A DNA stretch of 64,000 nucleotides from the NCBI GenBank assembly GCA_963719855.1, contig CAVRDK010000001.1, positions 930,001 to 994,000 on the forward strand, in the 5' to 3' direction. Origin of the DNA: CAIQPV01 sp963719855 (GTDB lineage: Bacteria; Pseudomonadota; Gammaproteobacteria; Burkholderiales; Gallionellaceae). The translations under genes and the position numbers were made by a program. Shown one piece after another: positions 45,757-54,330 of this stretch. Each line of letters starts with the position of its first letter. Position 1 is the first letter of the stretch. The notes below the pieces were generated by a model. It worked only from the letters and a program-made list of their open reading frames with translations, had not been told where the DNA came from and did no database searches.

Positions 45757-48009
45757 TCAGGCAAGCACAACTTCCTCTTCTTCAAACTCCAGTTCCACCT
45801 TGTCGCCCTTCACGTCCACCGTGACCCTGCCTCCGCTTGCCAACCTGCCGAACAGCAGTTCGTCAGCCAGCGCAGAACGGATGGTGTCCTGAATCAGGCG
45901 CGCCATGGGGCGGGCGCCCATCAGCGGGTCGAAACCGGTCTCGGCAAGGAAATCTTTCAGCGCGTCAGTGAATACGGCTTCTACTTTCTTCTCGTGCAGT
46001 TGTTCTTCAAGTTGCATCAAGAATTTGTCTACCACGCGCAGGATGACTTCCTTGTCCAGCGAGGCGAAGGAGACGATGGCATCCAGGCGGTTGCGGAATT
46101 CCGGGGTGAACATGCGCTTGATGTCAGCCATTTCATCACCGGAAGATGATGTCTTGGAGAAGCCGATCTGCGTCTTGTTCAAGGCATCTGCGCCCGCGTT
46201 TGTAGTCATAATGATGACCACGTTGCGGAAGTCGGCCTTGCGTCCGTTGTTGTCGGTGAGCGTGCCGTGATCCATCACTTGCAGCAGTATGTTGAAAATG
46301 TCCGGGTGCGCCTTCTCGATTTCATCCAGCAGCAGCACACAATGCGGCTGCTTGCTGATGGCTTCGGTGAGCAATCCACCCTGGTCGAAACCGACATAGC
46401 CGGGAGGTGCGCCGATGAGGCGCGACACGGCATGGCGTTCCATGTATTCGGACATGTCGAAGCGGTGCAGCGGCATGCCCATGCTGTAGGCGAGTTGGCG
46501 CGCCACTTCGGTCTTGCCCACACCAGTCGGCCCGGAGAACAGAAAGCTGCCTATGGGTTTTTGTGGGTTGCCAAGACCGCTGCGAGACATCTTGATGGCG
46601 CGCGCCAGCATGTCGATGGCCTTGTTCTGGCCAAACACCGTAGCCTTGAGGTCGCGATCCAGATTCTTCAACGTGTTGCGGTCATCCGAGGAAACCGTGC
46701 GCGGCGGGATGCGCGCAATTTTCGCAATGATCTCCTCGATCTCGTGTTTGCCGACAATTTTCTTTTGTTTGGATTTAGGCAGCACGCGCTGTGCCGCCCC
46801 CGCTTCGTCGATCACGTCTATCGCCTTGTCCGGCAGGTGACGGTCGGTGATGAAGCGCGAGGACAGCTCGGCGGCGCTGGTCAAGGCGGCGGCACTGTAT
46901 TTGATGCCGTGATGAATCTCGAAGCGTTGCCTGAGTCCCTTCAATATCTCGATGGTTTGTTCTACGCTCGGCTCGGTCACGTCTACTTTCTGGAAACGGC
47001 GCGACAGCGCGTGATCCTTCTCGAAAATGCCGCGATATTCCTGATAAGTGGTCGCGCCTATGCATTTGAGCGCGCCGCTGGACAGAGCGGGTTTCAACAG
47101 ATTGGACGCATCCATGGTTCCGCCCGAGGCAGACCCCGCGCCGATCAGCGTGTGAATTTCATCGATGAACAGGATGGCATGTTTTGCCTCGGACAATTCC
47201 TTGAGCACCGCTTTCAGGCGCTGTTCGAAGTCGCCTCGATACTTGGTACCAGCCAGCAACGCGCCCATGTCGAGCGAATACACATGTGCATCCTTGAGGA
47301 TATCCGGCACGTCGTTTTCCGTGATGCGGCGCGCCAATCCTTCGGCGATAGCAGTCTTGCCCACACCGGCCTCACCGACCAGCAGCGGATTGTTCTTGCG
47401 GCGGCGGCACAGGGTCTGAATGACGCGCTCCAGTTCAAGTTCACGCCCGATCAGCGGGTCGATCTTGCCAGCTACGGCCTGTGCATTGAGATCCAGCGTA
47501 TAGTCGTGTAACGCGCCTTCGTTGCCAGCTTCTTGTTCTGTTTCAGCCTCTGCTGTTTTTTGGACGCTGGGTTGATTAGCGCTGTTGATGCCATGTGCGA
47601 TGTAATTCACCACATCCAGCCGTGTGATGCCGCGCTGGTTGAGGAAAAATACCGCATGGGATTCTTTCTCGCTGAACAGGGCAACCAGAATATTGGCTCC
47701 GGTAACTTCTTTCTTGTTGGTCGATTGCACATGCAGGATGGCGCGCTGAATGACACGCTGGAAACCGACCGTAGGCTGCGTGTCCACCTCGCCGCTGCCG
47801 GGCAACATGGGGGTGTGGGTGGTAACGAAATCGATTAATACCGCGCGCAACTCGTCAATGTCCGCCCCGCAGGCGCGCAATACATGCGCTGCCGAAGGAT
47901 TGTCGAGCATGGCGAGCAATAAATGCTCTACCGTGATGAATTCGTGCCGTTTCTGGCGTGCTTCAACGAAGGCCAGGTGCAGGCTGACTTCAAGTTCTTG
48001 CGCGATCAT
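45757..48009 (-). CDS. clpA: ATP-dependent Clp protease ATP-binding subunit ClpA
   Basis: ClpA unfolds substrates and feeds them into ClpP. The 750-aa product has the Clp_N double repeat (EVSLHLAFVEARQKRHEF), a first AAA+ module (Walker A GEAGVGKTAIAEG, Walker B HAILFIDEIHTL), a second one (GPTGVGKTEVARQ, VLLLDEIEKAHPD), and the ClpP-docking loop with QIGFSKTSS (IGF). clpP is not in this window. It lies three bases downstream of clpS, its adaptor, in one operon. Confidence 0.96.
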   Translation of the reverse strand: MIAQELEVSLHLAFVEARQKRHEFITVEHLLLAMLDNPSAAHVLRACGADIDELRAVLIDFVTTHTPMLPGSGEVDTQPTVGFQRVIQRAILHVQSTNKKEVTGANILVALFSEKESHAVFFLNQRGITRLDVVNYIAHGINSANQPSVQKTAEAETEQEAGNEGALHDYTLDLNAQAVAGKIDPLIGRELELERVIQTLCRRRKNNPLLVGEAGVGKTAIAEGLARRITENDVPDILKDAHVYSLDMGALLAGTKYRGDFEQRLKAVLKELSEAKHAILFIDEIHTLIGAGSASGGTMDASNLLKPALSSGALKCIGATTYQEYRGIFEKDHALSRRFQKVDVTEPSVEQTIEILKGLRQRFEIHHGIKYSAAALTSAAELSSRFITDRHLPDKAIDVIDEAGAAQRVLPKSKQKKIVGKHEIEEIIAKIARIPPRTVSSDDRNTLKNLDRDLKATVFGQNKAIDMLARAIKMSRSGLGNPQKPIGSFLFSGPTGVGKTEVARQLAYSMGMPLHRFDMSEYMERHAVSRLIGAPPGYVGFDQGGLLTEAISKQPHCVLLLDEIEKAHPDIFNILLQVMDHGTLTDNNGRKADFRNVVIIMTTNAGADALNKTQIGFSKTSSSGDEMADIKRMFTPEFRNRLDAIVSFASLDKEVILRVVDKFLMQLEEQLHEKKVEAVFTDALKDFLAETGFDPLMGARPMARLIQDTIRSALADELLFGRLASGGRVTVDVKGDKVELEFEEEEVVLA

Positions 48010-48012
48010 GGT

Positions 48013-48321
48013 TTATGTCTCCTCCAGTTCACATCGTAGCGGATGCTCGCGATGCTTGGCAAATGCCGTTACTTGTGCAACTTTTGTTTCTGCGATGTCC
48101 TTGGGGTAAACCCCACATACAGCAGACCCCTCTTGATGAATTTTGAGCATGATTTGGGTCGCGCGTTCACGGTTCATCGCAAAAAATGTTTGCAAAACCT
48201 CAATCACAAATTCCATGGTCGTGTAATCATCGTTGAACAACACCACTTTGTACAGCATGGGTGGCTTGCTCTTGCTGAGTTCCCGCTCCAGCAGTGAGGT
48301 GTTTTGTTGTTTCGTAGCCAT
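48013..48321 (-). CDS. clpS: Clp protease adaptor ClpS
   Basis: ClpS binds N-end rule substrates and delivers them to ClpA. The 102-aa product has the conserved core MLYKVVLFNDDYTTMEFVIE (substrate pocket N-D-D) and FFAMNRERATQIMLKIHQEG and VCGVYPKDIAETK. The N-terminal extension is flexible. It is divergent from the cold-shock gene, with 235 bp between. Confidence 0.95.
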   Translation of the reverse strand: MATKQQNTSLLERELSKSKPPMLYKVVLFNDDYTTMEFVIEVLQTFFAMNRERATQIMLKIHQEGSAVCGVYPKDIAETKVAQVTAFAKHREHPLRCELEET

Positions 48322-48556
48322 TTAATGTGTCACCATTGTTGCACCATCTCAGGGTACATATTTGACGATTAGAACGGCTTTTTCAAGTGTATTCTGAAAA
48401 AATATTTCATAACCACTTGACGACACGGGTAATACAGGAGTAAAAAGCGCGTGGGTGTTTGAATCAAGTTACATGCATCACTGGTTTTGCCATGTGCGGT
48501 CTTGGAATTCAAACAGTTTGACGGGAATCCACCCGGTTTTTGTATAAGGAAGTAAC

Positions 48557-48760
48557 ATGGCAAACGGTACTGTAAAGTGGTTCAACGATGCAAAAGGTTT
48601 CGGCTTCATCACTCCTGATGATGGCAGCGAAGACCTGTTCGCGCATTTCTCAGCAATCAACATGAGCGGTTTCAAGACCCTCAAAGAAGGCCAGAAGGTA
48701 ACCTTTGACATCGTTCAAGGTCCTAAGGGCAAGCAAGCTTCCAACATCCAGGCTCCTTAA
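48557..48760 (+). CDS. Cold-shock domain RNA chaperone
   Basis: A 67-aa single-domain CspA-type protein that melts RNA structure. RNP1 is KGFGFITPDDG and RNP2 is DLFAHFSAIN. It starts at ATG 48557 behind GGAAG and is followed by a strong terminator, so it is monocistronic. The leader from the clpS start is up to 235 bases, long enough for cold-responsive folding, but I see no specific element that proves it. Several Csp paralogues are usual, so I give no gene number. Confidence 0.95.
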   Translation: MANGTVKWFNDAKGFGFITPDDGSEDLFAHFSAINMSGFKTLKEGQKVTFDIVQGPKGKQASNIQAP

Positions 48761-48782
48761 ATCGGTTCCTGAATTGGATTGA

Positions 48783-48808
48783 AAAAAGCCCGCGCAAGCG
48801 GGCTTTTT
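48783..48808 (+). terminator. Rho-independent terminator of the cold-shock gene
   Basis: AGCCCGC-gcaa-GCGGGCT followed by TTTTT, 23 bp past the stop. Confidence 0.9.
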
Positions 48809-48823
48809 CATTTTGTGTGTTGG

Positions 48824-48858
48824 GTAGGACGGATGCAACAAAGTCAGACAATCCACTG
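48824..48858. repeat. Family C extragenic repeat, short copy
   Basis: GTAGGACGGATGCAACAAAG then TCAGACAATCCACTG. It is the inverted form of 14729-14792 without that copy's 30-bp extra segment. Confidence 0.7.
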
Positions 48859-48961
48859 TCCAGCAAGTTGGACGTGAATTGACACAACGTAGCGTTATCT
48901 GCCGTTTGACGACGGCGATGGTCTACCCAATCTTGCAGCTGATCGCTGGACGCTGGACGAG

Positions 48962-48992
48962 TTGGAGTCAGGAGTGTGGCGTGAGGTATAAT
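48962..48992 (+). promoter_or_regulatory. Probable promoter of fmdB-DUF502-aspS
   Basis: TATAAT at 48987-48992 matches the -10 consensus. The best -35 is TTGGAG at 48962-48967 with a 19-base spacer, which is weak. It lies 32 bp ahead of the fmdB start. Confidence 0.45.
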
Positions 48993-49024
48993 GCCCGCCT
49001 TTCTTGATTACCAATAGGAGCGTT

Positions 49025-49273
49025 ATGCCTATTTACGAATATCGTTGTAGCAGTTGTGGTGTGCAAAAAGATGTCATGCAGAAGATCAGCGAAGCGGTGC
49101 TGACAACTTGTCCAGAGTGCGGCAAGGAGACGTTCGTCAAGCAGCTTTCGGCTGCCGGTTTCCAGCTCAAGGGCAGCGGTTATTACGCCACTGACTTCAA
49201 AGACAAACCGCCAGCCAGCAAGTGCGAAACCTCAGCGTGCGCGGGGTGTCCGGCTGCGGGCGGCGGCGCGTGA
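49025..49273 (+). CDS. FmdB-family zinc-ribbon protein
   Basis: An 82-aa protein with two CxxC pairs (YRCSSCGVQ and TTCPECGKE) that bind zinc, then a FQLKGSGYYATDFK segment and a glycine/cysteine-rich tail. The family is often annotated as a putative regulator, but its role is unknown. ATG 49025 follows AGGAGC. Its stop overlaps the next gene's GTG start (GTGA). The pairing with a DUF502 gene and aspS is common in betaproteobacteria. Confidence 0.88.
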   Translation: MPIYEYRCSSCGVQKDVMQKISEAVLTTCPECGKETFVKQLSAAGFQLKGSGYYATDFKDKPPASKCETSACAGCPAAGGGA

Positions 49274-49863
49274 AAAAATATCTGCTAACCGGCCTATTGG
49301 TGTGGGTGCCACTCGGCATCACCCTTTGGGTGTTAAAGCTGACCATAGGCATCATGGATCAGAGCCTGATGCTGTTGCCCCCGAGTTGGCGCATTTCTGG
49401 CATGGGAGTGATCCTCACCGTGGGGATTGTGGTGGGCACCGGTTTGCTAACGCGTAACGTATTGGGGCAGCGCCTGCTGAGCCTCTGGGACGGGTTGCTG
49501 CACCGCATTCCGTTCGTGAACACAATCTACAAGAGCGTGAAACAGGTGAGCGACACGCTGCTGTCCAGCGACGGCAATTCCTTTCGCAAGGTGCTGCTGG
49601 TGCGCTATCCGCATCCCGAGGCCTGGTCGCTGGCGTTCCAGACCAGCGTGGCGGACGGCGAGATTGCATCGCACATGGATGGCGAATATGTGGGGGTATT
49701 TATTCCCACCACGCCCAGCCCGGTGAACGGTTTTTATTTCTATGTGCGCAAGGCCGATACTGTTGAACTTAATATTAGCGTGGACGTGGCGCTGAAATCC
49801 ATTATTTCGATGGGCGTAGTCGCTCCTGTTGGCAACGCCCTGCCTGCCGGCAACTCCAAGTAA
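49270..49863 (+). CDS. DUF502 family membrane protein
   Basis: A 197-aa protein with two N-terminal membrane helices (YLLTGLLVWVPLGITLWVL and GMGVILTVGIVVGTGLL) and a soluble part with HRIPFVNTIYKSVKQVSDT and GVFIPTTPSPVNGFYFYV, which mark DUF502. Its function is unknown. The start is GTG 49270, coupled to fmdB. aspS begins 31 bases later. Confidence 0.88.
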   Translation: MKKYLLTGLLVWVPLGITLWVLKLTIGIMDQSLMLLPPSWRISGMGVILTVGIVVGTGLLTRNVLGQRLLSLWDGLLHRIPFVNTIYKSVKQVSDTLLSSDGNSFRKVLLVRYPHPEAWSLAFQTSVADGEIASHMDGEYVGVFIPTTPSPVNGFYFYVRKADTVELNISVDVALKSIISMGVVAPVGNALPAGNSK

Positions 49864-49894
49864 CTTTTTCGAATTATCCAGACTGTATAGAACT

Positions 49895-51697
49895 ATGAGA
49901 ACTCATTATTGCGGGCAACTTAACGTTTCCAACCTCGGCCAAACCGTCACTCTGTGCGGCTGGGCACACCGCCGCCGCGACCACGGCGGAGTGATTTTCA
50001 TTGACCTGCGCGACCGCGAGGGCTTAGCGCAAGTGGTATGTGATCCCGACCGCGCTGAGATGTTCGGCATTGCCGAATCGGTGCGCAACGAATTCGTATT
50101 GAAAGTGACAGGCCGTGTGCGCCGCCGCCCTGAAGGGACGGACAATCTCAACATTCCCAGCGGAGAAATTGAAATCCTGTGTCATGAGATTGAAGTGTTG
50201 AACACCTCTGTCACACCACCGTTTCAGTTGGATGACGAAAATCTGTCCGAGAACGTGCGCCTGACGCATCGCGTGATCGATCTGCGCCGCCCGCAGATGC
50301 AGAAGAACATGATGTTGCGCTACAAGACGGCGCGCGCTTTCCGCCGCTTCCTCGACGACAAGGGCTTCATCGACATCGAGACGCCGATGCTGACCAAATC
50401 CACGCCGGAAGGCGCACGCGACTATCTGGTGCCGTCGCGCGTGCATGCCGGGGAATTCTTCGCGCTGCCACAGTCGCCTCAGTTGTTCAAGCAATTGCTA
50501 ATGGTGGCGGGTTTCGACCGCTATTACCAGATTACCAAATGCTTCCGCGACGAAGACTTGCGTGCCGACCGCCAACCCGAATTCACCCAAGTGGATATCG
50601 AGACCTCCTTCCTTGGCGAAGAGCAGATCATGGCGCTGATGGAAGACATGATCCGCACCGTGTTCAAGGAAGTGCTGAATGTCTTGCTGCCCACCCCTTT
50701 CCCGCGCATGACTTACGCCGAAGCGATGAACCGTTTCGGCTCGGACAAACCGGACATGCGCGTCACGCTGGAACTGACCGAAGTCACCGACGCAGTGAAA
50801 GATGTGGCGTTCAAGGTGTTCAGCGGCCCGGCCAATTCGCCCGATGGCCGCGTGGCTGCGTTGCGCGTGCCCGGCGGCAATGTATTCACGCGCGGTGAGA
50901 TTGACGATTACACCAAGTTTGTTACCATTTACGGGGCACGTGGACTAGCCTACATCAAGGTTAACGACGTAACCCAGTTGAATGAAACCGGGCTGCAATC
51001 ACCTATCGTGAAGAATCTCAACGAAGCTGCACTGAAGACCATCATGCAGCGTACCGGTGCACAAAACGGCGATCTGATTTTCTTCGGCGCGGACAAAGCC
51101 AAGGTGGTGAACGATGCGCTGGGCGCGTTGCGCAGCAAGATCGGCCACGAGAAGGGTTATACCAATGGCAAGGCATGGGAACCTCTGTGGGTGGTGGACT
51201 TCCCCATGTTTGAATACGACGATGAGGGTAAGCGCTGGAACGCCTGCCATCACCCGTTCACTTCACCCAAAGACGAACATCTGGAATTCCTGGAAACCGA
51301 CCCCGGCAGATGTCTGGCCAAGGCCTACGATCTGGCGCTCAACGGCTCGGAAATCGGCGGCGGTTCGGTGCGTATTCACAAGGAAGAAGTGCAGAGCAAA
51401 GTGTTCCGCGCGCTCAATATTGGCGCGGAAGAAGCTCAACTCAAATTCGGCTTCCTGCTCGATGCTTTGCAATATGGTGCGCCCCCGCACGGCGGACTGG
51501 CCTTCGGCCTGGATCGCATCGTCGCCATGATGACCGGCTCCGAATCCATCCGCGATGTAATCGCCTTCCCCAAGACTCAGCGCGCGCAATGTCTGTTGAC
51601 GCAAGCACCGAGCGCAGTGGACGAAAAACAATTGCGCGAACTGCACATCCGCCTGCGCCAGCAAACACAGACCACAGTGGAAGTTATCAAGGAGTAG
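49895..51697 (+). CDS. aspS: Aspartyl-tRNA synthetase
   Basis: A class II synthetase charging tRNA(Asp), 600 aa. The N-terminal OB-fold anticodon domain (TVTLCGWAHRRRDHGGVIFI) is followed by motif 1, motif 2 with FRDEDLRADRQPEFTQVD, a bacterial insertion domain, and motif 3 GLAFGLDRIVAMMTGSES. ATG 49895 begins at the conserved MRTHYCGQL. The enzyme's product is also the tRNA that GluQ modifies. The RNase gene follows two bases after the stop. Confidence 0.97.
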   Translation: MRTHYCGQLNVSNLGQTVTLCGWAHRRRDHGGVIFIDLRDREGLAQVVCDPDRAEMFGIAESVRNEFVLKVTGRVRRRPEGTDNLNIPSGEIEILCHEIEVLNTSVTPPFQLDDENLSENVRLTHRVIDLRRPQMQKNMMLRYKTARAFRRFLDDKGFIDIETPMLTKSTPEGARDYLVPSRVHAGEFFALPQSPQLFKQLLMVAGFDRYYQITKCFRDEDLRADRQPEFTQVDIETSFLGEEQIMALMEDMIRTVFKEVLNVLLPTPFPRMTYAEAMNRFGSDKPDMRVTLELTEVTDAVKDVAFKVFSGPANSPDGRVAALRVPGGNVFTRGEIDDYTKFVTIYGARGLAYIKVNDVTQLNETGLQSPIVKNLNEAALKTIMQRTGAQNGDLIFFGADKAKVVNDALGALRSKIGHEKGYTNGKAWEPLWVVDFPMFEYDDEGKRWNACHHPFTSPKDEHLEFLETDPGRCLAKAYDLALNGSEIGGGSVRIHKEEVQSKVFRALNIGAEEAQLKFGFLLDALQYGAPPHGGLAFGLDRIVAMMTGSESIRDVIAFPKTQRAQCLLTQAPSAVDEKQLRELHIRLRQQTQTTVEVIKE

Positions 51698-51699
51698 TC

Positions 51700-52074
51700 A
51701 TGCTGCGCAGCGTCAAAGCGCTGGTGCTGTTTGGTCTGCTGTTGTGCCTGCCATTGGCAGTGCAGGCAGGCCATCATCATGCCCGCAATGATGATGTACC
51801 AACTCTCGTCAGCGAGACCGCGTTGCCTTCCGAGGCGCGAGGCACCTTGCGCCTCATTAAGCAGCACGGCCCATTTCCCTTCTCGCGCGATGGCGTAGTG
51901 TTCGGCAACTACGAGCATCGTCTGCCACAACAACCGCGCGGCTATTACCATGAGTACACTGTAAAGATACAGGGTGCGCGCAATCGCGGCGCACGGCGCA
52001 TCGTGTGCGGACCGTTGCCGGAGTGTTACTTCAGCGGCGATCATTACCGGACTTTTCAGCGCATCAAGGAGTGA
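51700..52074 (+). CDS. Secreted guanyl-specific ribonuclease (barnase/RNase Sa family)
   Basis: A 124-aa protein with a signal peptide (about 1-24). The mature part has the N1/T1 RNase signature: LPSEARGTLRLIKQHGPFPF, FGNYEHRLPQQPRGYYHEYT (base-recognition and catalytic glutamate), RGARRIVCGP (catalytic arginine) and SGDHYRTFQRIKE (catalytic histidine). All key residues appear intact, so it should cleave RNA after G. Export protects the cell, and the next gene encodes a barstar-like inhibitor. AGGAG stands upstream. It lies within the aspS-nudB transcription unit. Confidence 0.88.
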   Translation: MLRSVKALVLFGLLLCLPLAVQAGHHHARNDDVPTLVSETALPSEARGTLRLIKQHGPFPFSRDGVVFGNYEHRLPQQPRGYYHEYTVKIQGARNRGARRIVCGPLPECYFSGDHYRTFQRIKE

Positions 52075-52077
52075 GTG

Positions 52078-52473
52078 ATGGGGACTTTGTGTACGCGCTT
52101 GCAGGATGTAAACGAGGCGGGAGCGTATCGCCTGAATTGTCCGCAGAATGAGTTACACGCGGCGATAGCCCAGGCGAACTTTGCGTTGTTTGTTGCAGAT
52201 TTGGCTACAGTGCATGAAAAAGGTGTATTTCTCGCAGTTGTAGCGCAGGCTATTCATGCGCCGGGTTGGTTCGGCAACAATTGGGATGCACTGGCTGATG
52301 CCTTGGGAGATCTTTCCTGGCGACCGTCTGCCGGCTATGTGTTGTTGTTGCGCAATGGCGGCGAGGCTTTGGGATTGCCTGCAGCAGACCTCAGCATTGC
52401 TACGGAAATTCTTGCCGACACGGTGAGTTTCTGGAAGTCGCAAGGCAAGCCGTTCTGGGCGTTTCACAACTAA
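52078..52473 (+). CDS. Barstar-family ribonuclease inhibitor
   Basis: A 131-aa protein with the barstar core APGWFGNNWDALADALGDLSW, which includes the aspartates and asparagines that block the RNase active site. It has no signal peptide, so it stays in the cytoplasm and guards against unexported RNase. ATG 52078 has AGGAG upstream; a GTG three bases earlier is possible. It directly follows the RNase gene, and its stop overlaps the nudB start (TAATG). Confidence 0.9.
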   Translation: MGTLCTRLQDVNEAGAYRLNCPQNELHAAIAQANFALFVADLATVHEKGVFLAVVAQAIHAPGWFGNNWDALADALGDLSWRPSAGYVLLLRNGGEALGLPAADLSIATEILADTVSFWKSQGKPFWAFHN

Positions 52474-52919
52474 TGTCATACAAGCAACCCATCTCGGCGC
52501 TGGTGGTGATTTACACTTCTTCACTGGATGTGCTGTTGCTGGAACGCGCCGATTATCCCGGCTACTGGCAATCGGTGACGGGCAGTCGCGACGGCGAGGA
52601 GTCATTGCGCGAAACGGCAATTCGCGAGGCGTTCGAGGAAACCGGGCTGGATGCCATGCGCTATGCGCTGACCGACTGGCAGGTGCAGAATGTGTATGAC
52701 ATCTATCCCAAATGGCAACATCGCTACCCGCCTGGCACCACGCACAACACAGAGCATGTGTTCGGGCTGGAATTACCCGCTGTTTTACCTGTCCAACTGT
52801 CGCCGCGTGAGCATTTGAGTTATATCTGGCTGCCGTGGCGAGAAGCGGCAGAGAAGGTTTTTTCGCCGAGCAACCGCGCGGCAATTTTGCAATTACCTGA
52901 AAGAGTACAGCATGTCTGA
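52473..52919 (+). CDS. nudB: Dihydroneopterin triphosphate diphosphatase
   Basis: NudB removes pyrophosphate from dihydroneopterin triphosphate in folate synthesis. The 148-aa NUDIX protein has GSRDGEESLRETAIREAFEE as the Nudix box and the NudB-type ends (KQPISALVVIYTSSLDVLLL, HNTEHVFGLEL). It overlaps barstar by one base and nadA by eight, so the block from aspS to nadA is compact. The folate role is by family assignment. Confidence 0.88.
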   Translation: MSYKQPISALVVIYTSSLDVLLLERADYPGYWQSVTGSRDGEESLRETAIREAFEETGLDAMRYALTDWQVQNVYDIYPKWQHRYPPGTTHNTEHVFGLELPAVLPVQLSPREHLSYIWLPWREAAEKVFSPSNRAAILQLPERVQHV

Positions 52920-54009
52920 AGAGGCTATTTCCATCGCTTACGACCATCCTGATGCCGGACAATCGAGTTGCAGCACCGCGCAAGCTTGGGCAAAAAAACC
53001 TCGCGACCCCAACCCGGAAGAAAAGGCTGAGTTGATCGCGCGCATCAAGCGTCTGTTGAAAGAACAGGATGCGGTGCTGGTATCTCACTACTATGTGCAC
53101 CCCGATTTGCAGGATTTGGCCGAGGCAACCGGAGGCATGGTGTCGGATTCGCTCGATATGGCGAACTTCGGCCACCAGCATTCGGCGAAAACCATAGTTG
53201 TTGCCGGGGTGCGTTTCATGGGCGAGACGGCGAAGATACTCAACCCGGAGAAGCGTGTACTGATGCCGGATTTGGAGGCAGAATGTTCGCTGGATTTGGG
53301 CTGCCCGGCGGACGAGTTTGCCAAGTTCTGCGACGCGCACCCGGATCGCACGGTAGTGGTGTATGCCAACACCAGCGCGGCGGTGAAGGCGCGCGCCGAC
53401 TGGATGGTGACCAGTTCCATCGCGTTGCCTATCGTCAAGCATCTAAAGGAACTCGGCGAGAAAATCCTGTGGGCGCCGGATCGGCATCTGGGCGCTTATG
53501 TGCAGGAACAGACTGGTGCGGACATGCTGTTGTGGCAGGGTTCGTGTATGGTGCATGACGAATTCAAAATGCAGGAGTTAATCGAGCTTAAGGCGCAACA
53601 TCCGCAGGCCAAGGTGCTGGTGCATCCCGAATCGCCGCGTGCGGTAGTGCAACTGGCCGATGTGGTCGGCTCCACCACGCAGCTCATCAAAGCAACGCAA
53701 ACTCTGGATGCGAAGGAATTCATCGTCGCCACCGACAACGGCATTCTGCACAAGATGCGCACGCTGTCGCCGGACAAGATATTTCTCGAAGCGCCGACGG
53801 CCGGTTACGGCGCGACCTGCACCAGTTGCAACCACTGCCCGTGGATGGCGATGAATGGCCTGATTAACTTGGCGGAAGTTTTAGAGACTGGAAAAAACGA
53901 AATCCACGTTGACCCGGCAATCGGGCGGCGCGCCAAGGTTTCCATCCAGCGCATGCTGGATTTTGCGAAACAGATTAATTTGCCGACACGCGGGATCGGG
54001 AACGCATAG
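52912..54009 (+). CDS. nadA: Quinolinate synthase
   Basis: NadA condenses iminoaspartate with dihydroxyacetone phosphate to quinolinate in NAD synthesis. The 365-aa protein binds a 4Fe-4S cluster through cysteines visible in AECSLDLGCPADEF, LWQGSCMVHDEF and CTSCNHCPWMAMNG. Other blocks are LVSHYYVHPDLQDLAEATGG and VHPESPRAVV. It is the last gene before the repeat zone and the IS1595-type transposon. Confidence 0.96.
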   Translation: MSEEAISIAYDHPDAGQSSCSTAQAWAKKPRDPNPEEKAELIARIKRLLKEQDAVLVSHYYVHPDLQDLAEATGGMVSDSLDMANFGHQHSAKTIVVAGVRFMGETAKILNPEKRVLMPDLEAECSLDLGCPADEFAKFCDAHPDRTVVVYANTSAAVKARADWMVTSSIALPIVKHLKELGEKILWAPDRHLGAYVQEQTGADMLLWQGSCMVHDEFKMQELIELKAQHPQAKVLVHPESPRAVVQLADVVGSTTQLIKATQTLDAKEFIVATDNGILHKMRTLSPDKIFLEAPTAGYGATCTSCNHCPWMAMNGLINLAEVLETGKNEIHVDPAIGRRAKVSIQRMLDFAKQINLPTRGIGNA

Positions 54010-54036
54010 CTTGCCGGGATCGCCCGGTAGCTATGG

Positions 54037-54060
54037 CCGTTCGCCCTGAGCTTGTCGAAG
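54037..54060. repeat. GTTCG-type REP half-site
   Basis: CCGTTCGCCCTGAGCTTGTC then GAAG. This is the uninterrupted form of the unit split by family A at 801-870. Confidence 0.75.
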
Positions 54061-54113
54061 AGGCTGTTCGAATCACTTACCTAAAGGCAACTTCGCCGGG
54101 GGTAGCCCGACAG

Positions 54114-54146
54114 CTAGTCACTTTTTCTTGCTTCGCCAAGAAAAAG
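54114..54146. repeat. Family F repeat, left half (target of the IS1595-type transposon)
   Basis: TCACTTTTTCTTGCTTCGCC then AAGAAAAAG. Its continuation, TAACCAAAAAGAAGGCGACC, is found right of the transposon at 58273, so the element landed inside one repeat copy. The last eight bases, AGAAAAAG, are duplicated. Confidence 0.8.
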
Positions 54147-54171
54147 CGGAATTATGGAGCAATCGCACAAA
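54147..54171 (+). repeat. Left terminal inverted repeat of the IS1595-type transposon
   Basis: CGGAATTATGGAGCAATCGC followed by ACAAA. It pairs with 58240-58264 with three mismatches. Confidence 0.85.
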
Positions 54172-54227
54172 CGTCAAATAATCAATTAATTACAAAATTT
54201 AGTCAATTTAACATCTGAGCTTTATCT

Positions 54228-54257
54228 AAGCCCATCTAATGTAGATGGGCTTTTTTA
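54228..54257 (+). terminator. Rho-independent terminator inside the left end of the transposon
   Basis: AGCCCATCTA-atg-TAGATGGGCT followed by TTTTTT. It would block transcription from nadA into the passenger genes. Confidence 0.85.
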
Positions 54258-54330
54258 TGTCTGACATGATTGACAAAAAGTCAGAGATAATGCTATCCTG
54301 CAAAAACTGACAAAACTACATGGAGATACC

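Noticed and set aside
46267..47511. 414-codon plus-strand frame opposite clpA
   Set aside because: Shadow of ClpA; no domain found.
48322..48556. Cold-shock leader as a defined RNA thermometer
   Set aside because: The leader is long enough, but I could not identify a cold box or a supported fold by eye.
52153..53442. 429-codon minus-strand frame opposite barstar-nudB-nadA
   Set aside because: Three real genes with known motifs occupy the plus strand; the frame crosses their joints.
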